40,180 nt of DNA from a bacterium (lineage in GTDB: Bacteria > Patescibacteriota > Microgenomatia > UBA12405), in NCBI GenBank assembly GCA_021817905.1, contig JAKAFM010000009.1, forward strand, positions 1 to 40,180. The letters run 5' to 3'. The position numbers and the translations under genes are program-made. This document shows positions 38,257-40,180 of the stretch, one piece after another (the first letter of the stretch is position 1; the number at the start of each line of letters is the position of its first letter). The notes under the pieces were generated by a model. The model searched no databases and was not told the origin of the DNA. It saw nothing but the letters and a program-made list of their open reading frames with translations.

Positions 38257-40180
38257 TTATTTTTTTCTGAATTTTCTTTTTTCAGCCCAATGAACGATTT
38301 GGCGGGTATGGTCGATGACATCGGGACTAACTGAGACACTGGTAATTCCCCATTTGACTAATTTTTCGACTAAATCTGGATGATTACTGGGTGCCTGACC
38401 GCAGATTGAAGAGGTTATCCCCCGTTTTTTAGCCTTTTTAATAATTCGGCGTAATGACCAGAGTACAGCCGGGTCCATCTCGTTAAAATCGTGGGCTACT
38501 TCGCTATTATCACGATCCAAACCAAGGGTTAACATGGTCAAATCATTGCTGCCTATAGAAATACCATCAATACCAACATCAATAAATTTATCGAGCATTA
38601 TGACATTGCTGGGTATTTCGACCATCATATAAAGCTTAAAAGTAGGTGAACGAAGTAGTCCAGCGGCGGCGATAATTTTTTTGACCTCTAATAACTGCCT
38701 CGGAGTGCGGACAAATGGAATCATCAAATAAAGATTTTTAAGCCCAAAAATATTGCGGACCTTTTTAATGGCTTCAAGTTCCATCTGAAAAACATCGGGA
38801 GTGCTAATGTAACGGGCAGCACCACGGAATCCAAGCATGGGATTGGGTTCTTCCGGCTCATAAAGTTTGCCGTATTTTAGGAATCGATATTCGTTAGTTT
38901 TAAAATCAGAGGCACGATAAATGACTGGCCGAGGATTAAAACTGGAGCAAAATTTTTTAAGTTCGGTAGCAAGTTCATTAATAAAAATATGTTGTTTATG
39001 TTCAGCGATCATGTGTTTAGGGTGAACTCCGATGTTGGCCATCATGAACTCTGCACGTAGCAACCCAATACCATCAACGTGTTGTTTGGAAATTTCAGCG
39101 GCTAAATCCGGTTCACCTAAATTGACATAAACATGAGTGGCGGTTTTTAGTTCATCGGAACTTATTTTAGTTTTGGTTTGGTCAATTTTTTGAGTAATAG
39201 CTCCTTTCCAAATTTCTCCAGTAGTACCATTTAAAGTGACAATATCACCGACTTTAAACATTTTGGTAGCGGTGTTGGTGCCGACAACACAAGGGACTCC
39301 CAGCTCCCGACTGACAATGGCGGCATGTGATGTTTGCCCACCTTTGTCGGTAATAATACCGGCGACTTTTTTCATAGCTGGAACAAAATCGGGAGTAGTC
39401 ATTTCGGTAACAAGTATTTGACCTTTTTTGGCTTTACCGACGTCGCGCGGATTATTGATGATAACGACGTCACCAGTAGCAGTACCGGGACTGGCTGGTT
39501 CGCCTTTTAGATCGGCATTTTGAGAAATTACTTTTTGATCATCCAGTGTTTTTTGGTTGGACTCGATGGTGGTGATCGGCCTGGTTTGGACGATAAAAAT
39601 ATTACCTTTTTCAATGGCAAATTCAATATCCTGTGGGTGATGGTAATGGTCTTGGAGTTTTTGACCGATTTTGGCAAGCTTTATAACTTGGGCGTCGGTT
39701 AATTTCCAGGCCTTTTGTTTAGAAACCGGGACAGCTACTTCTTTGGTTTCGTCGCTGGTTTTAGTTAACATCACATCCTGATTGACCTGGTTTTTGGAAG
39801 CGATAGTCCAATCGTGTTTGGTGACAATGTATTGATCCGGAGTAATTTTACCCTGGACTATATATTCTCCGAGCCCCCATATGGCTTCAATGACGATTTT
39901 GGTTTTATCGTTACTGACCGGGTTTACGGTAAACATAATACCGGAGATGTCAGATTCAACCATTTTCATGATTGGAACGGCAATGCCGACTCTAAAATGA
40001 TCGTAGTGCTTTTTTTGGCGATAAAAAATTGATCGTGGCGTAAAGAGTGAAGCCCAGCAATCGCGAACACGGGAAACAACGTTTGATTCACCAATAACAT
40101 CGAGATATGTTTCTTGTTGTCCGGCAAAGGAAGCGTCAGGTAAATCTTCGGCAGTAGCGGAAGAGCGAACGGCCAAGATC
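38257..40180 (-). CDS. ppsA: Phosphoenolpyruvate synthase, N-terminus cut by the window edge
   Basis: PpsA converts pyruvate, ATP and water to PEP, AMP and phosphate. About 640 C-terminal residues are present; the frame continues off the right edge, so the first visible Met is not the start. The ATP-grasp domain starts with AVRSSATAEDLPDASFAGQQ; IVQTRPIT closes it. The swivelling domain has GGQTSHAAIVSREL with the phospho-accepting His. The C-terminal TIM barrel shows FRGAARY, LMIPFVRT, SIGSNDLTML and ICGQAPS with the conserved Cys. It may serve gluconeogenesis, or run in the pyruvate direction. Confidence 0.95.
   Translation of the reverse strand, partial: ILAVRSSATAEDLPDASFAGQQETYLDVIGESNVVSRVRDCWASLFTPRSIFYRQKKHYDHFRVGIAVPIMKMVESDISGIMFTVNPVSNDKTKIVIEAIWGLGEYIVQGKITPDQYIVTKHDWTIASKNQVNQDVMLTKTSDETKEVAVPVSKQKAWKLTDAQVIKLAKIGQKLQDHYHHPQDIEFAIEKGNIFIVQTRPITTIESNQKTLDDQKVISQNADLKGEPASPGTATGDVVIINNPRDVGKAKKGQILVTEMTTPDFVPAMKKVAGIITDKGGQTSHAAIVSRELGVPCVVGTNTATKMFKVGDIVTLNGTTGEIWKGAITQKIDQTKTKISSDELKTATHVYVNLGEPDLAAEISKQHVDGIGLLRAEFMMANIGVHPKHMIAEHKQHIFINELATELKKFCSSFNPRPVIYRASDFKTNEYRFLKYGKLYEPEEPNPMLGFRGAARYISTPDVFQMELEAIKKVRNIFGLKNLYLMIPFVRTPRQLLEVKKIIAAAGLLRSPTFKLYMMVEIPSNVIMLDKFIDVGIDGISIGSNDLTMLTLGLDRDNSEVAHDFNEMDPAVLWSLRRIIKKAKKRGITSSICGQAPSNHPDLVEKLVKWGITSVSVSPDVIDHTRQIVHWAEKRKFRKK

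Overview
The window looks like a chromosomal segment of a Candidate Phyla Radiation (Patescibacteria) bacterium, most likely of the Microgenomates type. It is AT-rich and very compact. Convergent genes often end within a few bases of each other, and many same-strand genes overlap by 4 nt (ATGA). Several universal translation factors are cut down: ThrRS has no TGS domain, PheT has no OB tRNA-binding domain, and trigger factor has no PPIase domain. UGA acts as an ordinary stop (for example pheS and infC), which argues against the UGA-recoding lineages (Gracilibacteria/SR1).

Layout. 1-952: C-terminus of a class A penicillin-binding protein. 953-6734 (minus): thrS-infC-rpmI-rplT-[leader peptide]-pheS-pheT, the same gene order as in Escherichia coli, with a Phe-rich leader ORF and mutually exclusive hairpins before pheS. 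6848-8667 (minus): tRNA-Val, two poorly known proteins and a short trigger factor. 8696-10317 (plus): a lysozyme-like secreted protein, a candidate small RNA, a hypothetical gene and efp. 10347-11614 (minus): two envelope proteins. 11644-12467: a tRNA cluster (Leu, Arg, Arg, Lys) containing two damaged tRNA copies and a GIY-YIG nuclease ORF wedged between an intact and a broken tRNA-Lys. 12480-16942: a small transporter, a secreted glycoside hydrolase, a DRG-type GTPase and MtaB. 16932-18310: tgt and a small partner. 18439-22027: scattered tRNAs, an Ala-Pro repeat membrane protein, a Tic20-like protein and a GT39-like glycosyltransferase. 22030-24889 (minus): a CoA-binding protein, a small secreted protein, an ECF sigma factor with a membrane partner, and a GT51 enzyme with an altered active site. 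25139-26280: Val, Leu and Gln tRNAs, a DUF4112-like protein and a second GIY-YIG ORF. 26292-29326: an ATP-grasp protein, then an FMN-bind/ApbE pair and a small membrane protein. 29318-31274 (minus): dsbB-dsbA-uppP. 31338-33017: pyrG. 33022-36951 (minus): an envelope operon of transglutaminase-like protein, YvlD-like protein, secG, a solute-binding protein and a small membrane protein. 36950-38255: lexA and rsmI. 38257-end (minus): ppsA, truncated at the window edge.

Together the genes cover translation (14 intact tRNAs, two synthetases, IF3, L20, L35, EF-P), RNA modification (Tgt, MtaB, RsmI), cell envelope and disulfide chemistry (PBP, GT51, UppP, DsbA/B, Sec), and a little metabolism (PyrG, PpsA). 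The strongest candidate for an undescribed system is the phenylalanine attenuator of pheST. The tRNA-Lys/GIY-YIG arrangement comes second. Many genes show a TATAAT-like box 5-8 nt before ATG, suggesting leaderless mRNAs. No intergenic stretch exceeds about 300 bases. All calls come from reading the sequence; no database search was run.
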